Under the pieces are notes generated by a model, which made no database searches, was not told the origin of the DNA, and worked only from the letters and a program-made list of their open reading frames with translations. Both the position numbers and the translations under genes were made by a program. This document shows positions 28,259 to 37,950 of a DNA stretch of 64,000 nt, piece by piece. Numbering within the stretch: the first letter of the stretch is position 1; each line of letters begins with the position of its first letter. Origin of the DNA: Winogradskyella thalassocola (GTDB lineage: Bacteria > Bacteroidota > Bacteroidia > Flavobacteriales > Flavobacteriaceae); the NCBI RefSeq assembly GCF_900099995.1, contig NZ_FNCZ01000004.1, forward strand, positions 248,001 to 312,000. Direction: 5' to 3'.

Positions 28259-28414
28259 TGTTAACGGAAATTTAAGGTTGAAAATAAGCTAGAATTTTCC
28301 CGAAGGCTAAAACATTTTAAACTAAAAAAACAATTCAGTTTCTTTAGAAAACGAATAATAAGATTCCCTTTTTTAAAGGAATAAAAAAAGATACCTGGTT
28401 TCACAGGCGTTTAA

Positions 28415-28909
28415 ATGAAAAAAATACTCCTTTTATCAGATACTCATAGTTACATAGACGACGCTATTCTCAAACACGTAAAGCAAGCTGATGAAGTTTG
28501 GCATGCAGGCGATATTGGTGATTTAGACGTTACTGATCAAATTAAAAATTTAAAACCCTTACTAGCTGTCTATGGTAATATAGACGATGCTAAGGCACGA
28601 ACAGAATTTCCCCTACATAATAGATTTATGTGTGAAGGTGTTGATGTATGGATCACCCATATTGGTGGTTATCCACCAAAATACAATAACACTGTTCGCG
28701 ATACTTTAATTGCCAATCCACCAAAATTATTTATCACAGGACATTCACACATCCTTAAAGTGATGCCAGATAAAAAGCTAAATTTAATACATATGAATCC
28801 TGGAGCGGCTGGTAAACATGGCTTTCATAAAGTACGAACAATGTTACGATTTAAGATTGATGGCAAAATTATAAAAGACTTAGAAGTTATAGAATTTGAA
28901 TCAAGATAA
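28415..28909 (+). CDS. YfcE/MJ0936-family metallophosphoesterase
   Basis: 164 residues. Calcineurin-like phosphoesterase with the five metal motifs: LLSDTHSYID, VWHAGDIGDLDV, VYGNIDD, THIGGYP, and ITGHSHILKVMP with NPGAAGKHG. Cytosolic phosphodiesterase; the physiological substrate of this family is uncertain. Divergent from truA. Confidence 0.92.
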   Translation: MKKILLLSDTHSYIDDAILKHVKQADEVWHAGDIGDLDVTDQIKNLKPLLAVYGNIDDAKARTEFPLHNRFMCEGVDVWITHIGGYPPKYNNTVRDTLIANPPKLFITGHSHILKVMPDKKLNLIHMNPGAAGKHGFHKVRTMLRFKIDGKIIKDLEVIEFESR

Positions 28910-28921
28910 CGCGATAATAAA

Positions 28922-29083
28922 TTACTTTTTAGAACCTTTTGTACTATATGATAATCCCAAAATAGCGGTTCCTAGCGCAATGAATATTGACGTTTCTAAA
29001 GTAAAAGACGCCAATTTATACAGTATAATACTAAACATTACAGCAGCTATTGAATGAATTAAAACTTGTTTTCTCATTTTCAT
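28922..29083 (-). CDS. Small membrane protein, 53 residues
   Basis: Minus-strand frame from ATG 29083, MKMRKQVLIHSIAAVMFSII and ending GLSYSTKGSKK. It has two hydrophobic segments (about residues 9-24 and 31-44) with basic termini, the usual look of a small inner-membrane protein. Convergent with the phosphoesterase, 12 nt apart. Function unknown. Confidence 0.6.
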   Translation of the reverse strand: MKMRKQVLIHSIAAVMFSIILYKLASFTLETSIFIALGTAILGLSYSTKGSKK

Positions 29084-29178
29084 AACGTTACTCGAAATGA
29101 TAATCTAAATATATAAAAATTCTAAAATAAATTAAAACGTCTTGTTTTTCTAAGTAATTATTTAGAATTAAAGCATAA

Positions 29179-29208
29179 AAAAACCCAGACGGCAGCGTCT
29201 GGGTTTTT
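29179..29208. terminator. Intrinsic terminator
   Basis: Perfect 13-bp stem AAAAACCCAGACG-GCAG-CGTCTGGGTTTTT. It follows the DUF4293 gene on the minus strand. Confidence 0.88.
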
Positions 29209-29235
29209 CACACTAATACTACTAAGATTTTAGGT

Positions 29236-29646
29236 CTATCGTAATCGATCTACAGATTTTACGAGATCTTCATCCTTTTTAATAGCCTTGTTAGCCAAGA
29301 CCAAACACACAATAGAAAAAATAGGAAGAAGAATCCCAATACCTTTCTCAGAAACGTTAATTTCTCCAGATAAGTTTAGAGACTGATACACAAAGATTCC
29401 TAGTAAAATAAAGTTTAATATTATATTGAGTCGTCCCAAAACAAATTGAGATTTCCTGTTATTAAATCTAAATATTGATATCAAAGATAACAAAGCCGAG
29501 CCTAAAAACATACCTAAATACAAATAATCATTTAGTGCGTATATTTTTACTCCTTCATTGTCTGTCCACAAATGAAACACAAATATTAAGCCCGCTGAAA
29601 TTACAGCAGCTAAAAATAAATATAAGGTTTGAATGCGTTGAATCAT
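29236..29646 (-). CDS. DUF4293 membrane protein
   Basis: 136 residues opening MIQRIQTLYLFLAAVISAGL, the DUF4293 signature, with four hydrophobic helices and a basic C-terminus. Conserved beside rho in Bacteroidota, divergently transcribed as here. Function unknown. Confidence 0.88.
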   Translation of the reverse strand: MIQRIQTLYLFLAAVISAGLIFVFHLWTDNEGVKIYALNDYLYLGMFLGSALLSLISIFRFNNRKSQFVLGRLNIILNFILLGIFVYQSLNLSGEINVSEKGIGILLPIFSIVCLVLANKAIKKDEDLVKSVDRLR

Positions 29647-29863
29647 ATCTTTTACTCTAAAAGCAATGCAAAATTAGGAGTTTATTTTTTAAAAAGATAG
29701 AAATTATTTTAAAATAAAATTGTATTATTGCAATAGAAAGAAGTAACGTACTGAGTTGCATCCTTCTAATCTTCCAAATTAATCTCACTTTTTTTCTTTT
29801 TATTTCATTTAGAAAACATTGAATTAATAATATCAAAATTATAATACATATACTACATACATA

Positions 29864-31573
29864 ATGTTTGAAATTTCTCAGTTAAAAGCTAAAAAACTTC
29901 CTGAATTACAGGAGATAGCGAAACAACTAAACGTACCTAAATACCGTACACAAAAAAAACTAGACTTGGTTTATCAAATTCTAGATTACCAAGCAGCTAA
30001 TCCTAGCGCTGTAAAAGCAAAGGTAGCTACTGAAACATCTACTGAACCTGTAGCAAAGGAAACTAAACCTGCACCAAAACGCGCTAGAGTTCCACAAAAA
30101 CCTACAGAGAGTAAAGAGCAAAAATCTTTAGAGTTTACGGACAAGCCAGAAGACATAAAAGCGAAACCTCAAGCACCAAAAAAACCAAATCCTCGCAAAC
30201 CTCAAGAGCGTAAGCCACAGGAAAACAAAACGCAGGATACCAAAAATAAAGACGAAAAATCTAATACAGAAAAACCTGTAAAAGAGAAGACGCACCCTAA
30301 ACCACAAGAACAAAAGAAACCTAACCCTCGTAAAGACGATAAACGTCGTCCACAGAACGATAGACAACCACGTTCTAAAGATGGGAATACACATGGTAAT
30401 TCAAAAAACAATGGTAATAGAGATAGCAGAAATCGCTACCGTGAGCCCGATTTTGAATTCGATGCCATCATTGAAAGTGAAGGTGTTTTAGACGTTATGC
30501 AAGATGGTTATGGATTTTTAAGATCCTCAGATTATAATTACCTATCGTCGCCTGATGATATTTATGTATCTCAATCTCAAATTAGATTATTTGGATTAAA
30601 AGTTGGTGATACTGTTTTAGGAAATGTACGTCCACCAAAAGAAGGTGAAAAATATTTCCCATTAATAAAGGTGAGTAAAATTAACGGTCAACTTCCAAAT
30701 GTGGTAAGAGACAGAGTTGCTTTTGAACATTTAACTCCATTATTTCCACAAGAGAAATTTAATATTGCTGAAAAGCAAGCTACAATTTCTACGCGTATTA
30801 TGGATTTGTTTGCACCAATAGGTAAAGGACAACGTGGTATGATTGTATCACAGCCAAAAACGGGTAAAACCATGTTACTTAAGGATGTTGCGAATGCTAT
30901 TGCGGCCAACCATCCTGAAGTTTATCAAATGATTTTATTAATTGATGAACGTCCTGAAGAAGTTACAGATATGCAACGTAATGTACGTGGTGAAGTTATT
31001 GCTTCGACATTCGATAAAGAAGCACACGAACATGTAAAAATTGCAAACATTGTTTTAGAGAAAGCAAAACGTTTGGTAGAATGCGGACACGATGTAGTGA
31101 TTCTTTTAGATTCAATTACACGTTTGGCCAGAGCTTATAACTCGGTACAACCTGCATCTGGTAAGATTCTTTCTGGTGGTGTTGATGCGAATGCCTTACA
31201 CAAACCAAAACGTTTCTTTGGTGCTGCTCGTAACATTGAAAATGGTGGTTCTTTAACTATTATTGCTACGGCATTAACAGAAACAGGTTCTAAAATGGAC
31301 GAAGTTATCTTCGAAGAATTTAAAGGAACTGGTAATATGGAATTACAATTAGATCGTAAAATTTCTAACCGTCGTATTTTCCCAGCTATCGATTTAACAT
31401 CATCTAGTACAAGACGTGATGATATTTTATTAGATGCAACTACAATTCAAAGAATGTGGGTAATGCGTAAGTATTTGGCAGATATGAATCCGGTTGAAGC
31501 TATGGAATTCATTAATGACCGTTTCAAGCAAACCAGAAACAATGAAGAGTTTTTGATTTCTATGAATGGCTAA
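29864..31573 (+). CDS. rho: Transcription termination factor Rho with disordered N-terminal insert
   Basis: 569 residues, longer than the approximately 419 of E. coli Rho. The order is: Rho N domain ([34 protein letters not shown]), a disordered Lys/Pro/Arg/Gln-rich insert (residues about 50-195), the RNA-binding cold-shock-like fold ([20 protein letters not shown]), Walker [10 protein letters not shown], Walker [17 protein letters not shown], and the Q/R loops. Hexameric RNA helicase that ends transcription. The roughly 200-nt leader before the start could hold autoregulatory termination sites, as known for rho in other bacteria. Confidence 0.95.
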   Translation: MFEISQLKAKKLPELQEIAKQLNVPKYRTQKKLDLVYQILDYQAANPSAVKAKVATETSTEPVAKETKPAPKRARVPQKPTESKEQKSLEFTDKPEDIKAKPQAPKKPNPRKPQERKPQENKTQDTKNKDEKSNTEKPVKEKTHPKPQEQKKPNPRKDDKRRPQNDRQPRSKDGNTHGNSKNNGNRDSRNRYREPDFEFDAIIESEGVLDVMQDGYGFLRSSDYNYLSSPDDIYVSQSQIRLFGLKVGDTVLGNVRPPKEGEKYFPLIKVSKINGQLPNVVRDRVAFEHLTPLFPQEKFNIAEKQATISTRIMDLFAPIGKGQRGMIVSQPKTGKTMLLKDVANAIAANHPEVYQMILLIDERPEEVTDMQRNVRGEVIASTFDKEAHEHVKIANIVLEKAKRLVECGHDVVILLDSITRLARAYNSVQPASGKILSGGVDANALHKPKRFFGAARNIENGGSLTIIATALTETGSKMDEVIFEEFKGTGNMELQLDRKISNRRIFPAIDLTSSSTRRDDILLDATTIQRMWVMRKYLADMNPVEAMEFINDRFKQTRNNEEFLISMNG

Positions 31574-31595
31574 TAGTCTAAATATATAAAACTAA

Positions 31596-31628
31596 AAAAA
31601 ACCTTGAATTTATCTTTCAAGGTTTTTT
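31596..31628. terminator. Terminator after rho
   Basis: Perfect 13-bp stem AAAAAACCTTGAA/TTCAAGGTTTTTT with a 7-nt loop between convergent genes. Confidence 0.85.
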
Positions 31629-31650
31629 TATGCTTTGTTTTTAATTAAAA

Positions 31651-32109
31651 TTAAACTCTAGGTTTAGCAATACCTCTATCATACATCACAATACTACCAG
31701 CAACAGAAACATTAAGACTTAACTGAGATTGAAACTTTACTAAAAAATGACTTTTTTCAATCGCCTGGTTAGATAAGCCATGATCTTCTGCTCCTAATAA
31801 ATAAACACAACGTCTAGGATGTTTAAAAGTTTCTAAAGGCACAGCTTCTTCCGTTAGTTCTACACCAACAAGCCTTGCTCCTTTAGGAATGTTATTAAAG
31901 AAGTCTTCAAAAGTATCATAATGAAAATAAGGCATTGACTTAACGGCATTATGCGTATCACAAGCCTGTTTAGCATAGCGATTACCAATGGTAAAAATAA
32001 AACTCGCTCCAAGATTTTGAGCAGATCTCCACAGTACACCAAGATTTTCTGGTGTTTTTCCATTTTGAATTCCAATTCCGAAGAATTCGTTTATAAAATT
32101 ATCATTCAT
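31651..32109 (-). CDS. TrmH/SpoU-family RNA 2'-O-methyltransferase
   Basis: 152 residues, the SPOUT knot domain only. Motifs 1-3: NGKTPENLGVLWRSAQNLGAS, CVYLLGAEDHGLS and LSLNVSVAGSIVMYD. SAM-dependent rRNA or tRNA ribose methylation; the specific target is not predictable. Monocistronic. Confidence 0.9.
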   Translation of the reverse strand: MNDNFINEFFGIGIQNGKTPENLGVLWRSAQNLGASFIFTIGNRYAKQACDTHNAVKSMPYFHYDTFEDFFNNIPKGARLVGVELTEEAVPLETFKHPRRCVYLLGAEDHGLSNQAIEKSHFLVKFQSQLSLNVSVAGSIVMYDRGIAKPRV

Positions 32110-32161
32110 GAATCAAAAATAGAAATTTGAATTATTTTTTAATTCGAAAACCAAAAAAAAA

Positions 32162-32199
32162 AGGTTGTATAAATATTTCAATTAATATTTATACAACCT
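32162..32199 (-). terminator. Minus-strand terminator
   Basis: 15-bp stem AGGTTGTATAAATAT/ATATTTATACAACCT, followed on the minus strand by a T run. It is downstream of the duplicated AraC tail, so it probably was the terminator of the AraC gene before that region expanded. Confidence 0.75.
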
Positions 32200-32207
32200 C
32201 CATCTGA

Positions 32208-32274
32208 TATATATTATGCTGTTACAGCTAACTTAATCTTTCTGATATTCAATATCCAATTAAGACAACATATT
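32208..32274 (-). pseudogene. Duplicated 3' tail of an AraC-type gene
   Basis: 32,208-32,237 repeats, with one base change, the last 30 bp of the AraC gene that ends at 32,394. Read on the minus strand in the same frame it gives LNWILNIRKIKLAVTA-stop against the intact gene's KQNIKLAATA-stop. It is either the tail of a deleted tandem paralogue or a duplication made when the repeat at 32,283-32,345 entered. Confidence 0.55.
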
Positions 32275-32282
32275 TGAACTAA

Positions 32283-32345
32283 TGTCAACTTGAGTGCAGT
32301 CGAAGAATTAAATCCCTATAAGTTTTCGACTGCGCTCAATCTGAC
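32283..32345. repeat. Inverted repeat, dispersed intergenic type
   Basis: TGTCAACTTGAGTGCAGTCG-AA and TTCGACTGCGCTCAATCTGA-CA pair with two or three mismatches around a 19-nt loop. The 'CTGCGCTCA/TTCGACTG' palindrome is a familiar repeat in flavobacterial genomes. Confidence 0.65.
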
Positions 32346-32393
32346 ATTTCTTTTTTCTTTCTCTTTCAGGTAATCAATTTTTATTGGTATATA

Positions 32394-33410
32394 TTATGCT
32401 GTTGCAGCTAACTTAATGTTTTGCTTATACTCTATTGGCGAGCAATTGTATTGCGCTTTAAAGATTTTAGAAAAATAACTTCTACTTGAGAAACCAAGAG
32501 AGTATACAATTTCAGAAATATTTAAATCTGTATTTTTAATAAGCTCTTCAGATTTTTTAACTCTTACTGATCTTATAAAGCTATTAAGTGTCTTACCGTG
32601 CATTAATTTAAATCCTTCTTGAACTTTAGCTGGACTTATTGAAATCTTAGCTGCGAGTTCTGTAACGCTTAGGTTTGTCTCAGGAAAATTATTAATGTAA
32701 TCCGACAACTCTTTTATTTGTTTTAATTCAAATCCGGTCAGTGATCCTGTAGGGTTTTGAGCGCTTTTTATATCCATTGAATGTTGTTCTATTTCCATTG
32801 CTAATATAAAATTCACTAAACCTTGAATTAGTAATGTTCTTACCACACCATCTTGTTTTATAACCTTTAATTGCTTAATATTTTCTGCAATTTTTAAATT
32901 ATAAGAACCAACATAACTATAATCTGTTGTATTCCCAGAAATGAAAAGTTCTGAAACCATACTATTTATATGGTGCTTTGCTGAGCTTTTATCAGATGTG
33001 TTAACTGAAATAATTGTAGAGTTAACATAGACATCTTTAAAAAAGGTGATATGGTTTTCGCTAGTTTCAATATTAGCAGAGATTCCTGTTTGAAATGTTT
33101 CCACGGTATTTGACGACCCATTGTTATTAAAAGAATGTTTTAATTTTCCTTCTGAACAATATAAAAAGTTGACTACTGATCGTTTTGAACTTTCAACTAC
33201 GAACTTAACGTCTTCCTTAAATTTCACATCAAACTCAATAAATACGGTATGTCTTTCTAGCTCTATACCTCTAATTAAGCCTACTCCTAACTCATTATCA
33301 ATTTTTAACTCAACCTCTTTGCGGTTTGTTGTAAAAGTTCCACCAACTTCATTATTTAAAGCGTGAAACATAAATTGTAAATTATTTGCTTTAATCTCTA
33401 TAGTTTTCAT
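32394..33410 (-). CDS. AraC-family transcriptional regulator
   Basis: 338 residues. Unassigned N-terminal sensing part, then two helix-turn-helix motifs: LSVTELAAKISISPAKVQEGFKLMHGKTLNSFIRSVRVKKSEEL and LNISEIVYSLGFSSRSYFSKIFKAQYNCSPIEYKQ. DNA-binding activator or repressor; ligand unknown. The next minus-strand gene upstream is a 46-residue protein. Confidence 0.9.
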   Translation of the reverse strand: MKTIEIKANNLQFMFHALNNEVGGTFTTNRKEVELKIDNELGVGLIRGIELERHTVFIEFDVKFKEDVKFVVESSKRSVVNFLYCSEGKLKHSFNNNGSSNTVETFQTGISANIETSENHITFFKDVYVNSTIISVNTSDKSSAKHHINSMVSELFISGNTTDYSYVGSYNLKIAENIKQLKVIKQDGVVRTLLIQGLVNFILAMEIEQHSMDIKSAQNPTGSLTGFELKQIKELSDYINNFPETNLSVTELAAKISISPAKVQEGFKLMHGKTLNSFIRSVRVKKSEELIKNTDLNISEIVYSLGFSSRSYFSKIFKAQYNCSPIEYKQNIKLAATA

Positions 33411-33488
33411 ATGTGTTTGTTTTTGGTTAGACAGTAATTTTTATAAATCCTATTAGACTTGCTAATAAGGATTGTAAATTGTGTAGGT

Positions 33489-33629
33489 TTAAAAGGTCTC
33501 TTTGGTGCTTACTACGGCATTTAGTTTTGAATACCCTAGTTCTGAATAAGCAACTTCAATTTTGCGTTTTGGAAAAATTCTTCCAACTCTTGCAAACTGT
33601 TTTTGTAAATGTTTAGATGATATTTTCAT
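33489..33629 (-). CDS. Small basic protein, 46 residues
   Basis: From ATG 33629: MKISSKHLQKQFARVGRIFP, ending LNAVVSTKETF. Basic, non-hydrophobic; possibly nucleic-acid binding. It lies 78 nt upstream of the AraC gene on the same strand. I prefer this ATG to an upstream start that would add 23 unlikely residues. No function recognised. Confidence 0.5.
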   Translation of the reverse strand: MKISSKHLQKQFARVGRIFPKRKIEVAYSELGYSKLNAVVSTKETF

Positions 33630-33901
33630 GATATAATTGATTAGGTTAATTTTCTTATGACAAAGTAACGACCTCTTTAGGCTTACCATGTTATACAATT
33701 CCTTCCTTTTGTTACATCATTCCTATTAAGTGTTAAACAAAACATAAAAAAGCGCTAATTAGAGCTCTACATGCGGAAACATCAACGCTCTATAAAACAA
33801 AGGCTACAACAATAGAGTAGCGTAGCCAGTTGATACTAAGAATTAAAAAATGTAATTAAATAGAAACGTTTGAATTGAAATGACCTTAAATAAGCTTAGT
33901 G

Positions 33902-34054
33902 TTAATCTTTAGAAGAATTTCTATTAACAACTATAAGTAATATAACAGCCACTATTAATAATATGTGAACCATCGCAGATAATGCATAAACAAAAAATCC
34001 GATAGCCCAAAGGATAACTAATAGCACTAAAAAAACGTAAAGAAAAGTCTTCAT
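33902..34054 (-). CDS. lmo0937-like small membrane protein, 50 residues
   Basis: From ATG 34054: MKTFLYVFLVLLVILWAIGF, then FVYALSAMVHILLIVAVILL and a polar end. Two transmembrane helices with H-I-L-L in the second match the small 'lmo0937 family' membrane proteins often induced by stress. The stretch 34,055-34,245 holds nothing recognisable. Confidence 0.7.
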   Translation of the reverse strand: MKTFLYVFLVLLVILWAIGFFVYALSAMVHILLIVAVILLIVVNRNSSKD

Positions 34055-34245
34055 TGTAGAAAAGCGATTTTATTAGGGGCTTCAACTCTTTTTAGAAATT
34101 TGCTTTAAAACGGTATAAAAAAATCGTTTACGCAATACTAAAAATGTGGAGTAAAACTCACAACAAATATGCCTAATTACAAATAGAACATGTTATACAA
34201 TTTCAGAAAATGTTTATATTATTCTAAGAAATCAGTGAATACAGA

Positions 34246-36024
34246 TTATTTTAAAAACGGCAAGTAAATTATAAATGTGGCGCCAACATTGGGTTTGCCC
34301 TCTGCCATAATAACTCCTTTATGGTTTTCTACAATCTTTTTACAGATCGCTAAACCGATACCTGTACCAGAGTATTCAGATTTACCGTGTAATCTATTAA
34401 AAAGTAAGAATATCTTTTCGGCATAGGCTTGCTCAAACCCAATACCATTATCCTTAAAGGTGATTTTATGGTGAAACTTATACAAGGACTCCTTTATCTC
34501 TTCTACATCCTTTGAGAGAACCTCTTGGTGTGTAATTTCGATTATGGGAGGAACACCCTCCTTACTATACTTTAAAGAATTACTTATTAAGTTGATAAAC
34601 AACTGCTGAATTTGAAATGAAATAACCTCCATGGTCGGTAAATCATCACAAATAATTTTAGCTTGTTTCTCTTCAATACTATCTAAAAGCTCCATTTTAG
34701 CGTGCTCCAATAGCATATTCATATTCGTTTTTAAATATTCCTTTTCTGAGGTGTTAGTTCGGGAATATTGTAATAAATCTTCAATAAGCATACGCATTCT
34801 CGCAGATGCCGACTTCATTCTTTGAATGTAGAGTTGCCCACTTTCAGAAATATGATCCTTTTCTTTAGTTTCTAATCGCGACATAAAGGTCTGGATTTTT
34901 CTTAAAGGCTCTTGTAAATCATGACTGGCAACATAGTTAAAGGCCGATAGTTCTTTATTAGTCCGTTCTAACTCTTGGTTACGCTGCTCGATGATTCGGT
35001 AGTTTTCAACTTCATTTGTAACATCAATGGTGACACCAAACATTTTTTTATCACCATCAGTATCATCTAGAAGTTTAGAATAAGCTCTTAAGTGTCTAAT
35101 GGTTCCATCTTTATGTACTACGCGATACGTTGTAAAAGGTAATTCCTCTTCCCGCATCATCAGATTAATTTGCTGCCCCAAATGATTAATATCCTCTTCG
35201 TGTACGTATTTATAAAAATTTTCTAAAGTTGGTTCAAAACTTTGTGGTTCTTCACCTACTAGACGATACAAATTGTCCGAAAATTCAAATTCATTCTCTT
35301 CAATATACCAAACCCAAGTACTCGTATTACTCACAATCTCAGATTGCTTGGTTAATTTTTCAAAAATTTCTAATTCAATATTATTCTCTTTTAGAGCTTT
35401 TAAATCCTTAGTCATTTTAAAATAAGCCAATAGAAGGATAACCAACGTTACAATTAATAAACCATAAAACAACAAGGGGGTTAGGCCTATTTTTTCTTCA
35501 TTAATTTCTTGATTATGTGTTAACAGCCGCTGTTCTAGATCTAACATTTCGGTGATATCTTTACGGATTCTATCCATCCTAATTTCACCTTCGTGCAGCA
35601 AGAATAATAAATCTTGCGTTAGTACCATATCATCATTAGCGAGACTAAACGACTTATCGAAATTATTGAATCGCTTCTTTATATCATTTTTTAGCTCCTT
35701 TAGTTTTTCCACCTGCTCACCATTAGGAACAATTAATGTATCTAACTTAGATAGGTTATGGTTTACTTTTTGTAGACTCTCTTTATACGGAGTAAGAAAT
35801 AAAGAATCATAAGTGAGCAAAAAACCTCTATGCCCTATTTCGGCATCTTTTAAATTAGAAATTATAAGTTCTAACTCACTTCTTAAAGAGTAATTATCTT
35901 TAACAACTTTTGATGTTTGAGATAACTCACTAATATGTTTATACGTAAAACCACCAATACATAAAATAACGAAAAGGCCAACTATAAAAGCGGTTCTAAG
36001 ATATCTGCTGGAAGGTGTAGGCAT
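34246..36024 (-). CDS. CHASE3-PAS sensor histidine kinase
   Basis: 592 residues. Helix at 10-30, CHASE3 extracytoplasmic domain (NLKDAEIGHRGFLLTYDSLFLTPY, to about residue 175), second helix 183-203, PAS domain of the PAS_3 type (WVWYIEENEFEFSDNLYRLVGEEP to about 340), HisKA dimer with NYVASHDLQEPLRKIQTFM, and HATPase with NLISNSLKYSK, DNGIGFEQ and GTGIGLAICKKIVE. The class resembles phytochrome-like kinases paired with Rcp1-type regulators. Starts 3 nt after the stop of the response regulator gene, so the two are co-transcribed. Confidence 0.93.
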   Translation of the reverse strand: MPTPSSRYLRTAFIVGLFVILCIGGFTYKHISELSQTSKVVKDNYSLRSELELIISNLKDAEIGHRGFLLTYDSLFLTPYKESLQKVNHNLSKLDTLIVPNGEQVEKLKELKNDIKKRFNNFDKSFSLANDDMVLTQDLLFLLHEGEIRMDRIRKDITEMLDLEQRLLTHNQEINEEKIGLTPLLFYGLLIVTLVILLLAYFKMTKDLKALKENNIELEIFEKLTKQSEIVSNTSTWVWYIEENEFEFSDNLYRLVGEEPQSFEPTLENFYKYVHEEDINHLGQQINLMMREEELPFTTYRVVHKDGTIRHLRAYSKLLDDTDGDKKMFGVTIDVTNEVENYRIIEQRNQELERTNKELSAFNYVASHDLQEPLRKIQTFMSRLETKEKDHISESGQLYIQRMKSASARMRMLIEDLLQYSRTNTSEKEYLKTNMNMLLEHAKMELLDSIEEKQAKIICDDLPTMEVISFQIQQLFINLISNSLKYSKEGVPPIIEITHQEVLSKDVEEIKESLYKFHHKITFKDNGIGFEQAYAEKIFLLFNRLHGKSEYSGTGIGLAICKKIVENHKGVIMAEGKPNVGATFIIYLPFLK

Positions 36025-36027
36025 AAA

Positions 36028-36474
36028 TTATAATCTTAATAAAAAATTGTCTTTATTTAAACCACTGGTTTGATATTGCCAATTGGTAGTTACGACTTCT
36101 GAAAGTACTTTTTTAAGTTTTTCAAAATCATTAGGTTTCTTAATATATACATTAGCACCTTTCACAAAGGTGTTTTCGATATCTTCTTCAGACGCTGATG
36201 TAGAATATATGGCAATTACCATATCGCTTAATCGTTTGGTTGCTTTAATGTCTTTTAAACATTCCATTCCTGATTTCTTTGGCATATTTAAATCTAGAAA
36301 CAATAAGTTTGGTAGTTTATTATTGGAATCATTTAAATACTCCATTAATTCTATACCATCCTTAAAAAGTAACACTTTACTCTTAATTTTCAACTCTTCA
36401 AAAGCCTCTGTAAAAAACAACCTATCGTCCTCATCATCATCAGCCAATGCTATATTAATATAATCGCTATTCAT
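36028..36474 (-). CDS. Single-domain response regulator (Rcp1-like)
   Basis: 148 residues, a receiver domain alone: acidic pocket LADDDEDDRLFF, phosphoacceptor aspartate in LLFLDLNMPKKSGMECL (about residue 60), then IYSTSASEED and the lysine in NVYIKKPND. No output domain, so it acts through protein contacts, presumably after phosphorylation by the kinase immediately downstream. Third position from an AraC-type gene 21 nt upstream. Confidence 0.93.
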   Translation of the reverse strand: MNSDYINIALADDDEDDRLFFTEAFEELKIKSKVLLFKDGIELMEYLNDSNNKLPNLLFLDLNMPKKSGMECLKDIKATKRLSDMVIAIYSTSASEEDIENTFVKGANVYIKKPNDFEKLKKVLSEVVTTNWQYQTSGLNKDNFLLRL

Positions 36475-36495
36475 ATTTACAAACTTACGGTTAGG

Positions 36496-37044
36496 TTAAT
36501 TTATTTGTTTTCTTTTTGCAATAATACGCTGAAAAGCTGACGGTGTAATACCCGTTGTATTTTTAAATTGTTTACTTAAATGTGCCACACTAGAATAGTT
36601 GAGTTTAAAGGCTATCTCGGTGAGCGAAAGTTCTTCATTTGTCAATAATATCTTAGTATATTCTATTTTCTGTAAGATAATAAAATTTTCGATGGACGTA
36701 TACGTCACTTCCGAAAACAGATTAGATAAATAGTTGTAATTCTCCTCGAGTTGCTCAGCCAAATAAACTGAAGTCTTCACATTGACATCCTTTTCATTAA
36801 AGACCATATCTACAATGACATCTTTAATTTTTTGAATCACAATCTTTTTAGGGTCTTCTACAACCTCGATACCAAAACTATTAATATCCTCATGAAACCT
36901 TTTTAACTGTTCTTCTGATACTTTAGCCGTTAATTCTATTTCACCAAATGCTGTTTGCTGATAATTAAATTGATGCGCTTCTAATTTCTGCTTTAAAACA
37001 GTGTTGCAAACTTTAGTAAAATCGAATTTTAGCAATAATTTCAT
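36496..37044 (-). CDS. AraC-type helix-turn-helix protein
   Basis: 182 residues. C-terminal AraC half: YTSIENFIILQKIEYTKILLTNEELSLTEIAFKLNYSSVAHLSKQFKNTTGITPSAFQ. The N-terminal 100 residues have an alpha/beta part with no named domain. First gene of the run AraC-response regulator-kinase, so it may set or read the output of that pathway. Only inferred. Confidence 0.85.
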   Translation of the reverse strand: MKLLLKFDFTKVCNTVLKQKLEAHQFNYQQTAFGEIELTAKVSEEQLKRFHEDINSFGIEVVEDPKKIVIQKIKDVIVDMVFNEKDVNVKTSVYLAEQLEENYNYLSNLFSEVTYTSIENFIILQKIEYTKILLTNEELSLTEIAFKLNYSSVAHLSKQFKNTTGITPSAFQRIIAKRKQIN

Positions 37045-37192
37045 CTCGTAGTTTTGTTCTTTAGGTGGAACGATTTAATAACTATTCAAATTTAATATTA
37101 AAATTCGCATGTTACATCATGTTATTTTTATGAATTATTAAATATAAAGAATAAATAAAGATTCTAATACATTGAAATTTTTAAAAATGCAA

Positions 37193-37219
37193 AAAAGCCG
37201 ATTGTAATAATCGGCTTTT
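37193..37219 (-). terminator. Terminator of the SYLF gene
   Basis: AAAAGCCGATT-GTAAT-AATCGGCTTTT, perfect 11-bp arms, 27 nt downstream of the SYLF stop codon on the minus strand. Confidence 0.85.
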
Positions 37220-37246
37220 CCTTGTGATAAAAATTTAATTTCTCAA

Positions 37247-37777
37247 CTAAAATTCTGAATAATTAAATTTTTGACCACCAATTGAAACATCGGCCATTGC
37301 ACCAGCTTTAGATTTTGCAAAAATGACAACACCATCATTATAATTGGCATTTTTACTAGCTCCTTTATCTACTATAACAGCTTTTGCTTCAGCAGAAAAC
37401 TCAAAGTTTCCTTGCTTAAACTCGTTTAAAGCATCTTCAGTTTCAAAGAAAATAACTTGCATATAGGCTTCTCCACCTGCTTGTAAGCCAATATCTAGTT
37501 TCTTCATATCAGCCATTCCTACAGGCATTCCGTCTTCGTAAACAACACCATTACCCGACGCTGCGCCTATAATTAATGCTCCCTCTCCAACATTTGGAAA
37601 TACAACATAACCCGAGGAATTAGTAAAGAATTTCTCTAATCCAACATCATAACTCTTCATTGTTGAGATTGCTTTTTCGGCATCTTTCATAACACGTTTA
37701 TCATCTTTATTTTGAGCAAATGCAAATACGGTTACAAACATCAATGCCATCGTTACTATAAAATTTCTAATTTTCAT
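37247..37777 (-). CDS. Secreted SYLF (DUF500) lipid-binding protein
   Basis: 176 residues with signal peptide MKIRNFIVTMALMFVTVFAFAQ. The SYLF domain fills the rest: YVVFPNVGEGALIIGAASGNGVVYEDG, LDIGLQAGGEAYMQVIFF, and the terminal ADVSIGGQKFNYSEF. Periplasmic or outer-membrane associated, phosphoinositide-type lipid binding in eukaryotic relatives; bacterial role unclear. This is the last core-like gene before the accessory region. Confidence 0.88.
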   Translation of the reverse strand: MKIRNFIVTMALMFVTVFAFAQNKDDKRVMKDAEKAISTMKSYDVGLEKFFTNSSGYVVFPNVGEGALIIGAASGNGVVYEDGMPVGMADMKKLDIGLQAGGEAYMQVIFFETEDALNEFKQGNFEFSAEAKAVIVDKGASKNANYNDGVVIFAKSKAGAMADVSIGGQKFNYSEF

Positions 37778-37950
37778 AATTTTAAATTTATTGATTAAAC
37801 ATTTATTTTAAAGAAAGTGTCGAAAACAAATGATTTAAGTATTTCTAACTTTCTTACTGTAAAATTATGAGTATTCTCTATTCTTGATTAATGCAATACA
37901 ATTAATTATTGATGCTATCGGTGATTTAAATATCACCTTATAATAAAGCT

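Noticed and set aside
30128..30411. Minus-strand Phe/Leu/Arg-rich frames over the Rho insert
   Set aside because: Antisense of the low-complexity Lys/Pro region; no protein-like features.
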